A stretch of 64,000 nucleotides of DNA from assembly GCF_002257705.1 (NCBI RefSeq), contig NZ_LSLK01000032.1, forward strand, positions 1 to 64,000, written 5' to 3'. The number at the start of each line of letters is the position of its first letter. The stretch's first letter is position 1. The translations under genes and the position numbers were made by a program. The notes under the pieces were generated by a model. It ran no database searches. It saw nothing but the letters and a program-made list of their open reading frames with translations, and had not been told where the DNA came from. Shown piece by piece: positions 17,131 to 25,528 of the stretch. Source of the stretch: Sporomusa silvacetica DSM 10669. Its GTDB lineage: Bacteria > Bacillota > Negativicutes > Sporomusales > Sporomusaceae.

Positions 17131-17933
17131 ATATACCCCTTCGCCCGCAGTTTTTGCATTGCATACGCATCTGCCTGATCCTGCGCCCGGCCAGCGCGTT
17201 CGGATTGGCCGATTGACTTGAGTTCAGTCACAATTTCCGGAATGTTACTTGCTGTTGACTCAATGGGATGCGTGCAGGGCCAACAGCCTAAACTGCGATA
17301 ACGCTTGCCATTACGGGCAAAATAAAGCGTAACTACTGGAATCTGTTCCTGCTGAATATATTCCCAAACATCCACCTCTGTCCAATCCAAAATAGGATGT
17401 ACCCGCACATGCGCCCCCGGCGGTACGTCAACATTGTATTGATCCCATAATTCTGGTGGCTGTTCTTTGTATTGCCATTCAAAATTTGCATTACGCACAC
17501 TAAAAATTCGTTCTTTGGAACGAGATCGTTCCTCATCTCTCCTGATACCTAACAGTATGGCATCAAACCCATGTTCATTCACAGTCTCGCGAAACGCCTC
17601 CGTCTTTAATGCACCACAGCATACCAGCCGCCCACATTCAGGGTTCATCCCCGCAGCCAAAGCCTCTCGGTTGGCTCCTATTACCAACTCCAGCCCCCAA
17701 TCCTTGACAATGCGATCCCGATGCGCAATCATTTCTGGAATTTTAAAGGTAGTATCAATATGTATCAACGGCAGCGGGCAATAGCCAAGAAACGCTTTGC
17801 GCGCCAGCCATAACAACACCGTTGAATCCTTGCCAATTGACCACAAAATACCCGGCTTACGGAATTTAGCATAGGCCTCGCGGATAATATAAATGCTTTG
17901 CTGTTCCAATTTATATAAGCGATCATTTCTCAT
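17127..17933 (-). CDS. cysD: Sulfate adenylyltransferase small subunit CysD/NodP
   Basis: A 268-aa PP-loop ATPase with SIGKDS (residues 32-37), LIHIDTTFKIPEM, LLGIRRDEERSRSKER, and the C-terminal RSLGCWPCTHPIES typical of CysD/NodP. It forms the ATP sulfurylase heterodimer with the following CysN part. It starts 3 bp after the lasso B2 peptidase gene, which physically ties PAPS production to lasso maturation. Confidence 0.93.
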   Translation of the reverse strand: MRNDRLYKLEQQSIYIIREAYAKFRKPGILWSIGKDSTVLLWLARKAFLGYCPLPLIHIDTTFKIPEMIAHRDRIVKDWGLELVIGANREALAAGMNPECGRLVCCGALKTEAFRETVNEHGFDAILLGIRRDEERSRSKERIFSVRNANFEWQYKEQPPELWDQYNVDVPPGAHVRVHPILDWTEVDVWEYIQQEQIPVVTLYFARNGKRYRSLGCWPCTHPIESTASNIPEIVTELKSIGQSERAGRAQDQADAYAMQKLRAKGYM

Positions 17934-17936
17934 GCC

Positions 17937-18407
17937 CTAAATCTCCTCGTTTTCTTTATCTACTGCCGCATCAGCAAACTTCCCTACGATAGTAAAACGG
18001 TCCAGCCCCCTGCCTCCGGTTAAGATTATTTTACCGCTTCTCAACCAGGCATGGGCAATCAACGCATTCCTTTCATCCTTGCCTACTCCCAAATACAGCG
18101 TATTTGAAATACCTTGCCGTCGAAGCAAAATCTTACCCACCATAGCCTGAACAAGACACTTACTTTCCCAGGGCGTATACCTGCTTACTCTTTCCACCAT
18201 CTTGCTAATCTGCCTGGCTTCATCCTGGTTAACTTTTACTTCTTCTGCTTTAGATTCCTTCATCGACAGCCCAAGCACTGGCTGCAACCATCGAAACGGC
18301 AAAACTAAAATAGCCAGCCGAACTACACCTGTCATGAAAAATACTACGAAAAACAATCGTTTTTCACACCACGATAGGCTAGAAAATTGTTGTAGCTGTT
18401 TAATCAA
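17937..18407 (-). CDS. Lasso peptide B2 leader peptidase (transglutaminase-like)
   Basis: A 156-aa member of the transglutaminase-like lasso B2 family. After an N-terminal hydrophobic region (about 18-47), the catalytic core has WESKCLVQAMVGKILLRR (Cys84), LIAHAWLRSGK (His119) and a downstream Asp (Asp136 is the candidate). B2 cleaves the leader off the precursor held by B1. The frame starts with TTG at 18407 behind GGAGG. It heads the cysD-cysNC-exporter block, some 7 kb from the precursor. Confidence 0.87.
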   Translation of the reverse strand: MIKQLQQFSSLSWCEKRLFFVVFFMTGVVRLAILVLPFRWLQPVLGLSMKESKAEEVKVNQDEARQISKMVERVSRYTPWESKCLVQAMVGKILLRRQGISNTLYLGVGKDERNALIAHAWLRSGKIILTGGRGLDRFTIVGKFADAAVDKENEEI

Positions 18408-18893
18408 TAGTGAGGTCCTCCATATTTATCTGTTTTGTGCTCCTGTTTTTTACATTCTTTATAATTATTCAAAAACCTGCATTAATTTTACAAGTAAGGA
18501 ATTTAAAACTAGCCAACCTCCGTATATCTCCTCAATTCAAGAAGTATCTGTTCTATTGACCTGCCGCGATTACGTCTCTAAGTATAAGTCTCTTTGATAA
18601 TTCTTTGTGGGGTCATAAATCTTATCGGACAAAATTGTTTGCATTTAATTTCTTAAACGCATCCAGAACAGGCCTAATCGCGCCATAACTCACCTCAAAA
18701 TGTGAGATAATACTAATGTTGGACATAATTAAAAAAAGACAGTTAGCATAAATAGCTCAACTATCTCTCGGTGGTGTCCCCAATTGGATATTTTCAAGTG
18801 TAGGAAAGACAGGGAGAAAGGCAGGAGACGGTGGTGCTGTCTTGCAAATTTTTTCACATTCTCATTATTTGCGAGACACAACCCCTGTCCCCC
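18408..18893. other. Gene-free stretch upstream of the lasso B2 block
   Basis: No convincing coding frame on either strand. The first 100 bp before the B2 gene are AT-rich and should contain its promoter (a poor TTGTAA / AATAAT pair near 18465-18495 on the minus strand). The remainder shows nothing recognisable. Confidence 0.5.
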
Positions 18894-18900
18894 GTCTACA

Positions 18901-18964
18901 CCCCGGTTGAGTGGATTTGAACCTAGAACCGATCGGCTATGAGCTGAATGCTCTACCAAGCTCA
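18901..18964 (-). pseudogene. tRNA-like remnant (CAT anticodon-like), right copy
   Basis: Minus strand: AGCTTGGTAGAGC, loop CTCATAG with CAT, and GGTTCAAATCC. It has the same missing acceptor and D-stem 5' half as the left copy and a T stem that fails to pair. The remnant is therefore older than the duplication. Confidence 0.45.
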
Positions 18965-19003
18965 TTATATTACTTGATAAAAGCTTTGGGCTGATTTGTG
19001 TTC

Positions 19004-19201
19004 TTATATTATGTACCATTCGCCATTTTTGTATTGTACCAGTCCTGCGCCTTGCAAATGAACCAGTGCATTGTGCAAAACACTCATTTTCTGATAAAAT
19101 AACTCATATTCATGCGAAGTCGGAAACGAACTGTCACACATTTCTTTTTGAAAATTCCAATCACTGATGATACTGTTCAGAGCATCCTTAAGTGTTAGCA
19201 T
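19004..19201 (-). CDS. Small hypothetical protein, 65 aa
   Basis: Starts at the ATG at 19201 behind GAGGTG with 6-nt spacing. Acidic-aromatic, soluble, no recognised domain (MLTLKDALNSIISDWN, HEYELFYQKM, GLVQYKNGEWYII). It follows a DUF2281-like fragment by 35 bp, an arrangement reminiscent of small two-gene modules. A truncated copy lies at 1027-1191. Confidence 0.55.
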   Translation of the reverse strand: MLTLKDALNSIISDWNFQKEMCDSSFPTSHEYELFYQKMSVLHNALVHLQGAGLVQYKNGEWYII

Positions 19202-19235
19202 ATCAATCACCTCAATGCAAATAATTACTTTAAAA

Positions 19236-19409
19236 TCATTTAGCCAAATCCAGCAGCGCCTCTTTATTTTCGCTAATAATATCATCCATGGCTGTTACCA
19301 ATTCGCTTTGTTGTTTGTTGTTAAGAAATTCAACAAAATCAATCACTTGATGTTTTTTATCTTCAGGCAATTTTTCAAAATCCTTTAATAGCTTTTCTGC
19401 TAGGGTCAG
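19236..19409 (-). pseudogene. DUF2281/antitoxin-like gene fragment lacking its start
   Basis: The frame reads LAEKLLKDFEKLPEDKKHQV then DFVEFLNNKQ, a pattern of short DUF2281-type proteins often found as antitoxins. No start codon: the frame is broken at the junction with the GGGGACGGG sequence. Remnant of a longer gene cut at the tctC boundary. Confidence 0.5.
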
Positions 19410-19497
19410 GAGCTGTCAGGGGGACGGGATTATTGACATAAATTTTACTGGTATATAGGAGATAGACCGATGATGATTTTAGAAAATTACCCACGAT

Positions 19498-20521
19498 TTA
19501 TTTTTTCTGAGACGCAATAAGTTCTGCAATTCCGGTCTCTTTTACTGTTTTCGTCAATTTTGCATTATCTTCTATCCATCTTTCACTAAATTCCTCTGGC
19601 CCCATATACTGGACTGACATTCCCAGTTCCTCCATATTCTTTTTGAAGTCAGGGTCATTGATCATTTCCCTTAGCCCTGCTATCAGTCTGGCCTTTTCGG
19701 CTAGCGGCATACCTTTGGGAGCCGCGATTCCACTCCAAAAGCTAAAATCAACATTGATTCCCTGCTCCTTGAAGGTTGGCACATTCTCAAAGCCAGGAAT
19801 GGTTAATCTATTTTCCTCTGCAACTCCCAGTATTCTGATAGTGCCACTTTCTACATGTTCTTTTAAAATCGCGGGACTATACGCTCCCATAAGCTGCACA
19901 TGCCCACCCAAGAGAGCCGCAAGAACTTCCGATTCGCCCCGGAAAGGCACTTGTTTGATCGTAATACCGGCTTCTTTGGCAAACATTTCTTCTGTAACAT
20001 GTACTGACGTACCCAGTCCTGAATGACCAACCTTGATTTCACCAGGATGCTGTTTGGCATAGCTAACTAATTCACTCAAATTTTTCCATGGTTTTTCGGC
20101 AAGCGTGGCCACTACCACGGGTGAAGATACAACATTAACTAACGGTTCCAAAGCAGTAGGATAATGGTATCTTGTCTGCCCATAAAGTGGTTGCAATATT
20201 ACGCTTGTGGCAACAACTCCAATTGTATAGCCATCAGGTTTGGCGCCAGCAAGTTCATTCATGCCGATGGTGGCTCCGCCACCAGGCATATTGACTACTA
20301 CCAGCGGCTGACCCAGATGCTTCTGGGCTGACTTTTCCAGCGCCCTTGCCAGTATGTCTGAGCTTGTACCGGCGGTAAACGGTACGATTATTCGTAATGG
20401 GTTTTGTCGGATATTTTTCAGAAACCGTACTCTCTTTCGCTTCCATGCTACAACCTCCTAGCGTGATTGTCATACCTAATAGGCTGGTAATTCCAATAAG
20501 TAAAATCCGTTTTGCATTCAT
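19498..20521 (-). pseudogene. tctC/Bug-family solute-binding lipoprotein, frameshifted
   Basis: The signal and lipobox (ITLGGCS) start at the ATG at 20521. The frame then shifts near 20400 at an AAAACCC run, after SEKYPTKP. The continuation (LRIIVPFTAGTSSDILARAL) lies in the other frame and runs to 19498 (GYTIGVVATSVILQPLYGQ, LGGHVQLMGAYSP). Full length otherwise (about 340 aa). One missing base explains it; a sequencing error is possible. No tctA or tctB neighbours, so it would be an orphan binding protein. Confidence 0.8.
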
Positions 20522-20745
20522 TAGCCTAATTCCATCTCCTCTCATAATGGCTTTATGAAATGATGCTTTTTCTTGGGGATTCTCTCAGTTGGCATCACCC
20601 CTTATCAATTACTCATTTCTTGCAAAATTGTGTAATATTATAATTAATACCACAAAATAACAGTAAATTCCTGCTTTTGACAAAATAAATAGACCTAGAA
20701 ATAGCCGGGATTGACCGGCTGTTCTTAACCGTATCCGTCAGGTAC

Positions 20746-20774
20746 TTGATTAGCTGGTTTTGAAATATTACAAT
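20746..20774 (+). promoter_or_regulatory. Predicted sigma-A promoter for the 194-aa secreted protein gene
   Basis: TTGATT, 17 bp, TACAAT on the plus strand, 64 bp before the start codon. A short AGCCGG/CCGGCT hairpin lies upstream at about 20703-20720. Confidence 0.5.
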
Positions 20775-20837
20775 AGTAGTATAGAACGAGTAAAATTCTT
20801 GGTACTTCCGCAACCGATGATAGAAAGGAGCGATTCC

Positions 20838-21422
20838 ATGAAAAAATGGAGGATTTTATTTATTACAATGTTAGGTGTTTTTTGTTTTTGTAGTAGTGCA
20901 TTTGCATCATCTTTTCCCCAGAAGTTTGATGATAGGCCGCTTGAACTTATCCCGGGCAAGATTATAGGATATTTTTTGTGGCAAGATAAAGAAGGCGTAC
21001 ATTTACGAATGACAACTGATGGAAGCGCGCATAATTTCAACGGAACTATAAGTACTGATGGCAATTTTGAAGATGTTTTTGGTAAGTACAACAACGACAA
21101 TAATGATTTATTTCAGATTAATAAGAAGGGCAAAGAGATAATCTACAAATTTACGACTTCAGGAGATGAGAGAGCGATTGACTTTCACATATCTAAGGGA
21201 AAGTATGTGAATTTTAGGCTATCTATGGATGAGAATGATGTAGATCCTAAATACATAATTATTGGCAAAGACGGATGGCATCCTATCAGTAACGAAGTTG
21301 TTTTACGGTATAAAAAGTACAGTGATCACGATGAGCCGAATGTAGTTATTTTTGAGCGAGATATCTGGTGGCCTGATAGGTATTACCATCATAGGTATTG
21401 GCGCGAACCGAGATTCCGTTAA
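20838..21422 (+). CDS. Secreted hypothetical protein, 194 aa
   Basis: ATG at 20838 behind AAAGGAG. An N-terminal signal peptide (KKWRILFITMLGVFCFCSSA-FA) is followed by a soluble domain with alternating polar and hydrophobic stretches (LELIPGKIIGYFLWQDKEG, HLRMTTDGSAHNFNGTIS) and a His/Trp/Tyr/Arg-rich C-terminus. No family recognised. It is followed after 48 bp by a 31-codon membrane-peptide gene. Confidence 0.7.
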   Translation: MKKWRILFITMLGVFCFCSSAFASSFPQKFDDRPLELIPGKIIGYFLWQDKEGVHLRMTTDGSAHNFNGTISTDGNFEDVFGKYNNDNNDLFQINKKGKEIIYKFTTSGDERAIDFHISKGKYVNFRLSMDENDVDPKYIIIGKDGWHPISNEVVLRYKKYSDHDEPNVVIFERDIWWPDRYYHHRYWREPRFR

Positions 21423-21470
21423 AAAAATAGATGATCATACCTATATAAGATTTTAAAGGAGCACAAAATA

Positions 21471-21566
21471 ATGCTAGAATTACTAGATCTAATAAAGGAC
21501 TATCTTATGTGGGCGGCGATTATTTCTGTTGCTGTAATTATTGCTAAATTTAATAATTTTCGATAA
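21471..21566 (+). CDS. Possible 31-aa membrane peptide
   Basis: ATG behind AAAGGAGCAC, encoding MLELLDLIKDYL then MWAAIISVAVIIAKFNNFR: one amphipathic plus one hydrophobic segment with a basic end. Good ribosome site and a hairpin 16 bp after the stop support expression. It resembles small holin-like or type I toxin-like peptides only in general form. Confidence 0.5.
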   Translation: MLELLDLIKDYLMWAAIISVAVIIAKFNNFR

Positions 21567-21582
21567 CTTATCTATATACTTT

Positions 21583-21606
21583 AGGCCCCTGGCGTATGCC
21601 GGGGGC
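21583..21606 (+). terminator. GC-rich hairpin after the 31-aa ORF
   Basis: GGCCCCTGGC-GTAT-GCCGGGGGCC forms a near-perfect stem with one mismatch. No good T-run follows, so termination strength is uncertain. Confidence 0.5.
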
Positions 21607-21653
21607 CATGATATTACGGTCATGATTGATTTCAAAAGAGAATGGAAATAATT

Positions 21654-21896
21654 TTAAGTTTTTCTCTTAACATTAAGGAAAACGTAAGTGCCAATCATAT
21701 CACAATCATCATTAAGCTTCGGTTCGGTAGTAGCTTCTACTATTGTGTATTCTTTATTTGCAATTGAAATAGTAGAACCCTTAAGTGCTTGAATTTCGTC
21801 ATGGTCAGGTAAAGACAGTGACATATCTACCTCATTAAGTAGCGTTACTCCAGTATCATTATCAATTACAATAGTAGAAGTAGGTATAAATTCCAT
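21654..21896 (-). CDS. Hypothetical protein, 80 aa
   Basis: AGGAGA precedes the ATG at 21896. A small acidic protein with beta-strand-like pattern (STIVIDNDTGVTLLNEVDM, STISIANKEYTIVEA). No membrane segment, no family recognised. Confidence 0.55.
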   Translation of the reverse strand: MEFIPTSTIVIDNDTGVTLLNEVDMSLSLPDHDEIQALKGSTISIANKEYTIVEATTEPKLNDDCDMIGTYVFLNVKRKT

Positions 21897-22119
21897 ATAA
21901 GAGCATCTCCTTGCACAAAATTTTCGGAGGCTACTCTGTTATTGTACTGCTATAATAATGTCTATATGCAATCGAAAGATTTCCAATAAAAATCCCTCCA
22001 TCGGTCGTGGCAAATAGACCTTTTTCAGATCCTAATTGTATTTCATTTTTACGCATGCATGAAAAAAATACACCGTATGCTAGCGTGAGCTTTATTGGAA
22101 AATGTTGGCGACACCCCTA

Positions 22120-22947
22120 CTATAAAACTTGAAGATCTTTTAAGATTAATTTCGTAATCTCTCTGGCCTTTCCGCCGGTTGCGCCATCTGATGCTTGAAT
22201 ATTGGTGGCGAAGAAATAGCGATTTCCCGGTTTTTCCACACAGCCCACAAACCACCCTAATAGCCATTTATCTTCCTGGAATCCCGAACCAGTTTTCCCC
22301 ATTAATCGCACATCGTCATGTTCCGACAAAGTAATATTCTTTTTCACTATCTCCACATTTTGGGGAGAAACCGGTAATTTCCCCGAGTATAATTTTTGCA
22401 ACAAGTCCACTTGTTCACGCGCTGAAATCTGTAATGAAGACCGAAGCCAGAATGTGGTCAATCCGCCTGAAATGTCCCGATTCCCGTACTCTATCTTATT
22501 AAGATATGTCTGCATTCTTTCAGTTCCAATCCGAGATGCAAGCTCTTGGAAATACCAGACAACCGAATCCCTCGTGGCAGATGCCAATGTTTGATCATGG
22601 TTCCAAGCAGGAAAAGTATATTGTGTTCTATTCCATTTAAATAAAGTATATACATCTTCTTGGTCTAAGACACCTGTCTCCAACCCAGCTAGCGAATTAT
22701 ATATTTTAAAGGTAGAACACGGTGACAAGCGTTTTACACTTTGAGGCTCGTTGAATACTATATACTGGTCATTGGCCTCATCGTACATAACAAACGTACC
22801 AGTGGTAAATCCCGCAAAGTACTTTCCAAAGTCTGCCCTTTCCACGAAAGCCGCCGCATTTGCGCTAGTCAATGAGCCGAAATTTACAAGGAGAACAATC
22901 AATACTATAATCCCGATAACTTTCTTCAAAATTAGCCCTCTTTTCAA
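22120..22947 (-). CDS. Class D (OXA-type) beta-lactamase
   Basis: A 275-aa secreted serine beta-lactamase. An N-terminal hydrophobic signal is followed by the active-site STFK (Ser78-Lys81), YGN at 154-156 and KTG at 218-220, the three class D motifs. A TTG start at 22947 or 22929 is possible; both have a purine-rich site. It lies downstream of two BlaI-type operators and upstream in function of BlaR1/BlaI, so penicillin-inducible expression is expected. Confidence 0.9.
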   Translation of the reverse strand: MKRGLILKKVIGIIVLIVLLVNFGSLTSANAAAFVERADFGKYFAGFTTGTFVMYDEANDQYIVFNEPQSVKRLSPCSTFKIYNSLAGLETGVLDQEDVYTLFKWNRTQYTFPAWNHDQTLASATRDSVVWYFQELASRIGTERMQTYLNKIEYGNRDISGGLTTFWLRSSLQISAREQVDLLQKLYSGKLPVSPQNVEIVKKNITLSEHDDVRLMGKTGSGFQEDKWLLGWFVGCVEKPGNRYFFATNIQASDGATGGKAREITKLILKDLQVL

Positions 22948-23064
22948 AATAATCGCTCCCTTAATAAACGGGTTACTGTATGTGCTTTTAGGTCCAGTAC
23001 GAGAGAAGCTTACAGCATCCGCAAGGTAATTTCGCTTACCACATCTCCTTTACCTTATCCAATG

Positions 23065-23117
23065 ATTACAATTGTAGTCCTTGAATAAATATTACACTTG
23101 TAATCCTCTGCTGTCAA
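23065..23117 (-). promoter_or_regulatory. Beta-lactamase promoter with two BlaI-type operators
   Basis: Minus-strand promoter TTGACA (23117-23112), 17 bp, TAATAT (23094-23089). Operator 1, TTACACTTGTAA at 23092-23103, overlaps spacer and -10; operator 2, TACAATTGTA at 23067-23076, lies just downstream. Both match the TACA-TGTA dyads bound by BlaI/MecI. The arrangement predicts repression by steric block. Confidence 0.8.
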
Positions 23118-23210
23118 TACAAGACACCTAATTGTTATGGAAAATTAGGCGATTATTAGTCAGGCCTTCCATACCTATAAAAAACCTGGGAAAAGCAATG
23201 CTGGATCCGT

Positions 23211-23253
23211 AAAAAGAGAAACGTGTGGCAATTACCCACACGTTTCTCTTTTT
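23211..23253 (-). terminator. Intrinsic terminator after blaR1
   Basis: A perfect stem AAAAAGAGAAACGTGTGG / CCACACGTTTCTCTTTTT with a 7-nt loop. A/T tails on both sides make it suitable for both directions; it ends 8 bp after the blaR1 stop. Confidence 0.85.
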
Positions 23254-23261
23254 ACGAATTT

Positions 23262-25058
23262 CTATAGAATATTTTTATCTTTAAGGATTGATAACGTTAT
23301 ATTTTTGGCGTTTGCCCCGTCTGCTCGATCTTTTCCCTGAATACTTGTTGCGAAAATATAGACCTTACCTTCACTTTCTACATACCCTACAAACCATCCA
23401 TTGATGCTATTGCCGTTCACAATTCCGGTGCCGGTTTTCCCATATAAAATTCCTCTGTCCTGCTCCGACACTTTGATTACCTTTTTAACGATGTCGATGT
23501 TCCTTCGAGAAAATGGCATTTCATAAGTATATAGCTTTTTGAGCATCTCTACCTGTTCTATAGGTGAGATTTCCAAAGAAGATTCAAGCCAAAAATCATT
23601 AATGCCTCCAGAAAGATCATAATTGCCATATCCAATTTGTTTTAAATAGTTCTCAATTATAGTTTTGCCCACAATAGAGTCGACTTTTTGAAAATACCAG
23701 CTTACCGAGTAAGCAATTGCGGAAGCTAGTGTTTGGTCACTGTTCCAGCGTTCGATTGTATAAGTGGTTCCGTCCCATTCCAATCGAGTAGTTTCATCTG
23801 TCAGAACTCCGGTCTCAAGACCAACTAAAGAGCTAATGATCTTATACGTCGAATTTGGAGATACGCGCTTTCTACTGTTGTCGTCATTATACACCTGATA
23901 GCGATCTCTTTCCAGTTCAAGTAAAACGAAAGTTCCATCGTATCCCCTAAAATAGCTGCTCAAATCTTCATATGCAATGTTTTGATTTTGCTTTGGTGAT
24001 TTTCCGGTCTGAGCTGCACCGTATGTTCCCTGTGCACTAGTGAGCACAAAACACCCCACCAATAGAAATAGAAGCATTCCCCAGATGACTCTGGCTACAG
24101 TCCCTTTTTTATAGGATGCAATCATTGCGATTCTGTTCTTGATATGACCTTTACCGCTTGCAAACCCGGCTATCGTGTAACTCCAAGCTGGATATGAGTA
24201 TTTTTCTAACAAAGAGATAATCGTAGCGCCATAGCTTTTATACTCATCGGGTTTTAGAGCAGAAAGCACATACGCGTCGCAGGCCACTTCCCGATCCTGT
24301 CTCATTTGGTAAAAGGCATACCAGATAAGTGGGTTAAACCAGTGGATGATCTGTAAGTAGACTGTAATCCAATTGATGTAAAGATCTCCACGTTTAAGGT
24401 GGGCCAATTCATGCAATAGAATAAATCGTAATTCGGACTTGCTTAAATTATCGATAATTCCGGTCGGCAGTATGATATGCGGCCCAGTTGCTCCCACTGC
24501 CATCGGGCTTCGTATTTCCGATGATTCAACTAGCAATGGATTGCCTTTAACGTTAATCGTGTGCTTACACTCCTCAAACAATCTGATAATGCCACTATCA
24601 TTTACTCTGAGGCTATTCTTAATAATGACTTTCTGTTTGATGGTCATTTTAATCAAGTAAGCGGTTAGGCTTATTACCCCAATTAACCAGACCTCAAATA
24701 CAACACCATCCCCAGAGTCGAAGAAAGTTCTGTTTACCGATAGTGCATAATCGTCAGAGGTATTCAGTAATTTCGTTATCGGGGACTGTTTATCCGTATT
24801 CCGCTCTATCTTCTCAGTATCCTTGGTCTCAAAGTAATTCCCGGTGGTTAGATGATTTAAGATGTTGAACACGCTAAAGGAGCTTTCAGGTGCATAGGGA
24901 ATTAGTAACTTCAAAATTAGCAAAAACCATATCAGGTATTGCCAATTAGCGCCCATCCTGTTTTTGAAGACCAATCGAATAACTATGATTAACCCTATCA
25001 GAATACTCCCCATAAGTGAAGAGTATAACAACCAGGGAATAAAGGAATTTAGTCCCAT
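23262..25058 (-). CDS. blaR1: BlaR1-type beta-lactam sensor-transducer
   Basis: 598 aa. The N-terminal M56 membrane metalloprotease has several transmembrane helices, HELAH at 216-220 and the Glu in DREVACD (about 257). A further transmembrane segment at about 323-341 leads to an extracellular class D-like penicillin-binding domain with STYK (403-406), YGN and KTGTG. Binding of a beta-lactam to Ser403 is expected to trigger the protease and relieve BlaI repression. It follows blaI after 78 bp that contain a dispersed repeat. Confidence 0.9.
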   Translation of the reverse strand: MGLNSFIPWLLYSSLMGSILIGLIIVIRLVFKNRMGANWQYLIWFLLILKLLIPYAPESSFSVFNILNHLTTGNYFETKDTEKIERNTDKQSPITKLLNTSDDYALSVNRTFFDSGDGVVFEVWLIGVISLTAYLIKMTIKQKVIIKNSLRVNDSGIIRLFEECKHTINVKGNPLLVESSEIRSPMAVGATGPHIILPTGIIDNLSKSELRFILLHELAHLKRGDLYINWITVYLQIIHWFNPLIWYAFYQMRQDREVACDAYVLSALKPDEYKSYGATIISLLEKYSYPAWSYTIAGFASGKGHIKNRIAMIASYKKGTVARVIWGMLLFLLVGCFVLTSAQGTYGAAQTGKSPKQNQNIAYEDLSSYFRGYDGTFVLLELERDRYQVYNDDNSRKRVSPNSTYKIISSLVGLETGVLTDETTRLEWDGTTYTIERWNSDQTLASAIAYSVSWYFQKVDSIVGKTIIENYLKQIGYGNYDLSGGINDFWLESSLEISPIEQVEMLKKLYTYEMPFSRRNIDIVKKVIKVSEQDRGILYGKTGTGIVNGNSINGWFVGYVESEGKVYIFATSIQGKDRADGANAKNITLSILKDKNIL

Positions 25059-25075
25059 GAAAGCCCTCCTTTATC

Positions 25076-25140
25076 TTGGATACGAGTCAAGACTCTCCAC
25101 CCAAATCTCCAATGTTTCAGCTATGCAGAAACGAGTTCAC
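25076..25140. repeat. Dispersed intergenic repeat, copy 1 (short form)
   Basis: TTGGATACGAGTCAAGACTC at the left and GAAACGAGTTCACT at the right match the two ends of the repeat at 56724-56826. The right end abuts the blaI stop codon. It sits inside the blaI-blaR1 operon. Confidence 0.65.
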
Positions 25141-25520
25141 TTTTCCTTTTGATCAATGATACGCTTTAGTTCCGCTATTTCTTCTGTTGATAATTTTTGT
25201 TCTTCTAGGAAATTGGCAAACATCACATTCAGGGCTCCGGAGAATACTCTTTCTAAAAAAGACCGGCTTTCCGCTTTCACACACTCATCCTCTGTGACGA
25301 GCGGGTAATAAACGTATGCTCGGCCATCCTTATTAAACGCAATTGCTTTTTTCTTTACCAGTCGCCCAAGCAGCGTTTTCACTGTCTTTGGCTTCCACGA
25401 CGTAACACCTTCACATTTCTTAATAACTTCGTTGGCGGTAAGTGGTGCGCTCACCCATAAAATCTTCATGACTTGCCATTCCGTGTCAGAGATTTGTGGT
25501 AATTTATTCATAGATTTCAC
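25137..25520 (-). CDS. blaI: BlaI/MecI-family transcriptional repressor
   Basis: A 127-aa winged-helix protein (ISDTEWQVMKILWVSAPLTA, TSWKPKTVKTLLGRLVKKKA) with the C-terminal dimerisation region where BlaR1-dependent cleavage occurs in relatives. Expected to repress both its own operon and the beta-lactamase through TACA-TGTA dyads. RBS AGGAGG at 8 nt. Confidence 0.92.
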   Translation of the reverse strand: MKSMNKLPQISDTEWQVMKILWVSAPLTANEVIKKCEGVTSWKPKTVKTLLGRLVKKKAIAFNKDGRAYVYYPLVTEDECVKAESRSFLERVFSGALNVMFANFLEEQKLSTEEIAELKRIIDQKEK

Positions 25521-25528
25521 CTCCTAGG

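Larger units (their letters stand above)
18894..19860. repeat. Right copy of the long direct repeat flanking the lasso island
   Basis: Same orientation and order as 921-1615: tRNA-like remnant, 65-aa gene, then tctC. It keeps about 235 bp (19194-19425) that the left copy has lost. The short sequence CTGTCAG-GGGACGGG borders the deletion point in both copies. Homologous recombination between the two copies would delete about 18 kb, the entire lasso locus. Confidence 0.8.

Noticed and set aside
15253..17933. Assimilatory sulfate reduction operon
   Set aside because: No APS/PAPS reductase or sulfite reductase gene is adjacent, while a sulfotransferase is in the same island; still, whole-genome context could change this view.
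18202..18597. 131-codon plus-strand frame over the B2 gene
   Set aside because: Antisense to a well-supported lasso B2 peptidase, no ribosome site and no homology pattern.
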